A DNA stretch of 64,000 nucleotides from Lentisphaerae bacterium WC36 (lineage in GTDB: Bacteria; Verrucomicrobiota; Lentisphaeria; Victivallales; SZUA-371), in NCBI GenBank assembly GCA_020683205.1, contig CP085689.1:2412230-2476229 (forward strand), written 5' to 3'. The position numbers and the translations under genes are program-made. The notes beneath the pieces are model-generated. The model ran no database searches, was not told the origin of the DNA, and saw nothing but the letters and a program-made list of their open reading frames with translations. Shown in pieces: positions 63,924-64,000 of this stretch. The stretch's first letter is position 1, and every line of letters starts with the position of its first letter.

Positions 63924-64000
63924 ATGTATGACGAACATCCCAAAATAACAGTTATTTTACCATCATACAAGCATGCAAGATGGATTTCAGAGGCTATTGA
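63924..64000 (+). CDS. GT2 glycosyltransferase, N-terminal fragment
   Basis: The gene runs off the right edge. GGAAGGA precedes the ATG at 63924 closely. The 25 visible codons read MYDEHPKITVILPSYKHARW and onwards, the typical nucleotide-binding start of a family GT2 enzyme. It continues the second polysaccharide operon. Confidence 0.75.
   Translation, partial: MYDEHPKITVILPSYKHARWISEAI

Noticed and set aside
1-64000. CRISPR arrays, insertion sequences, prophage or attachment sites
   Set aside because: No regularly spaced identical repeats, transposase or integrase motifs were seen. tRNA-Ser at 39238-39327 is intact with no duplicated 3' end found downstream by eye.

Overview
This is AT-rich DNA from a Gram-negative bacterium. 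Evidence for an outer membrane includes a classical autotransporter, several predicted lipoproteins, and an O-antigen/exopolysaccharide cluster with an undecaprenyl-phosphate sugar transferase. The pseudopilin opening with [11 protein letters not shown], the GH97 enzymes, the PilT ATPase and the animal-like UDP-glucose dehydrogenase fit the Lentisphaerota (Victivallales) branch of the PVC superphylum. That placement is inference from family resemblance, not from a marker-gene tree.

Layout. 1-8 kb: the end of prmC and a small Cys-rich protein, then a minus-strand block of lipoproteins. Within it, a GH16-like lipoprotein and a neighbouring GH97-like protein have both lost key catalytic residues. 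A small lipoprotein and a decayed membrane-protein gene follow. 8-18.5 kb: housekeeping genes (rpsO-pnp, der, tex, a fold-III ornithine/lysine decarboxylase). The pnp leader carries a long RNA duplex. 18.5-22 kb: an intact GH97 glycosidase, an odd purine-rich run of tiny Shine-Dalgarno/ATG mini-ORFs, and a decayed secreted-protein gene. 22-30.2 kb: a 2717-residue autotransporter with hierarchical repeats. 30.5-39.4 kb: a sensor kinase and NtrC-type sigma-54 activator, a pseudopilin gene bracketed by near-identical hairpins, pilT, pdxJ, htpG and tRNA-Ser(UGA).

39.6-48.6 kb is accessory: a decayed gene, an orphan 396-residue protein, the ugd-uxs pair making UDP-glucuronate and UDP-xylose, two tiny or small lipoproteins, a flavoprotein-SDR pair, and a CopY/BlaI-type repressor with two TACAnnTGTA boxes over its own promoter. 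48.6-64 kb is a polysaccharide cluster running off the right edge. Its first operon (rmlB-rmlA-rmlC, two GT2 glycosyltransferases, a membrane glycosyltransferase-like protein, a WbaP-type transferase) has a strong sigma-70 promoter. Its second operon has its own promoter: VioB-like acetyltransferase, VioA-like transaminase, AsnB, TagD-like cytidylyltransferase, sulfotransferase-like protein, a GT2-pyruvyltransferase fusion, GT8, and the start of another GT2.

How the genes fit together: RmlA and RmlB make dTDP-4-keto-6-deoxyglucose. This can feed rhamnose synthesis (RmlC; RmlD is not in the window) or, via the VioA/VioB-like pair, dTDP-N-acetylviosamine. The glycosyltransferases, pyruvyltransferase domain and sulfotransferase would build and decorate a charged surface glycan. 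Three pseudogenes (about 7, 21 and 40 kb) mostly carry one-base indels in A/T runs plus single stop codons, so they may be genuine decay or partly sequencing error. No CRISPR array, insertion sequence or rRNA was seen.
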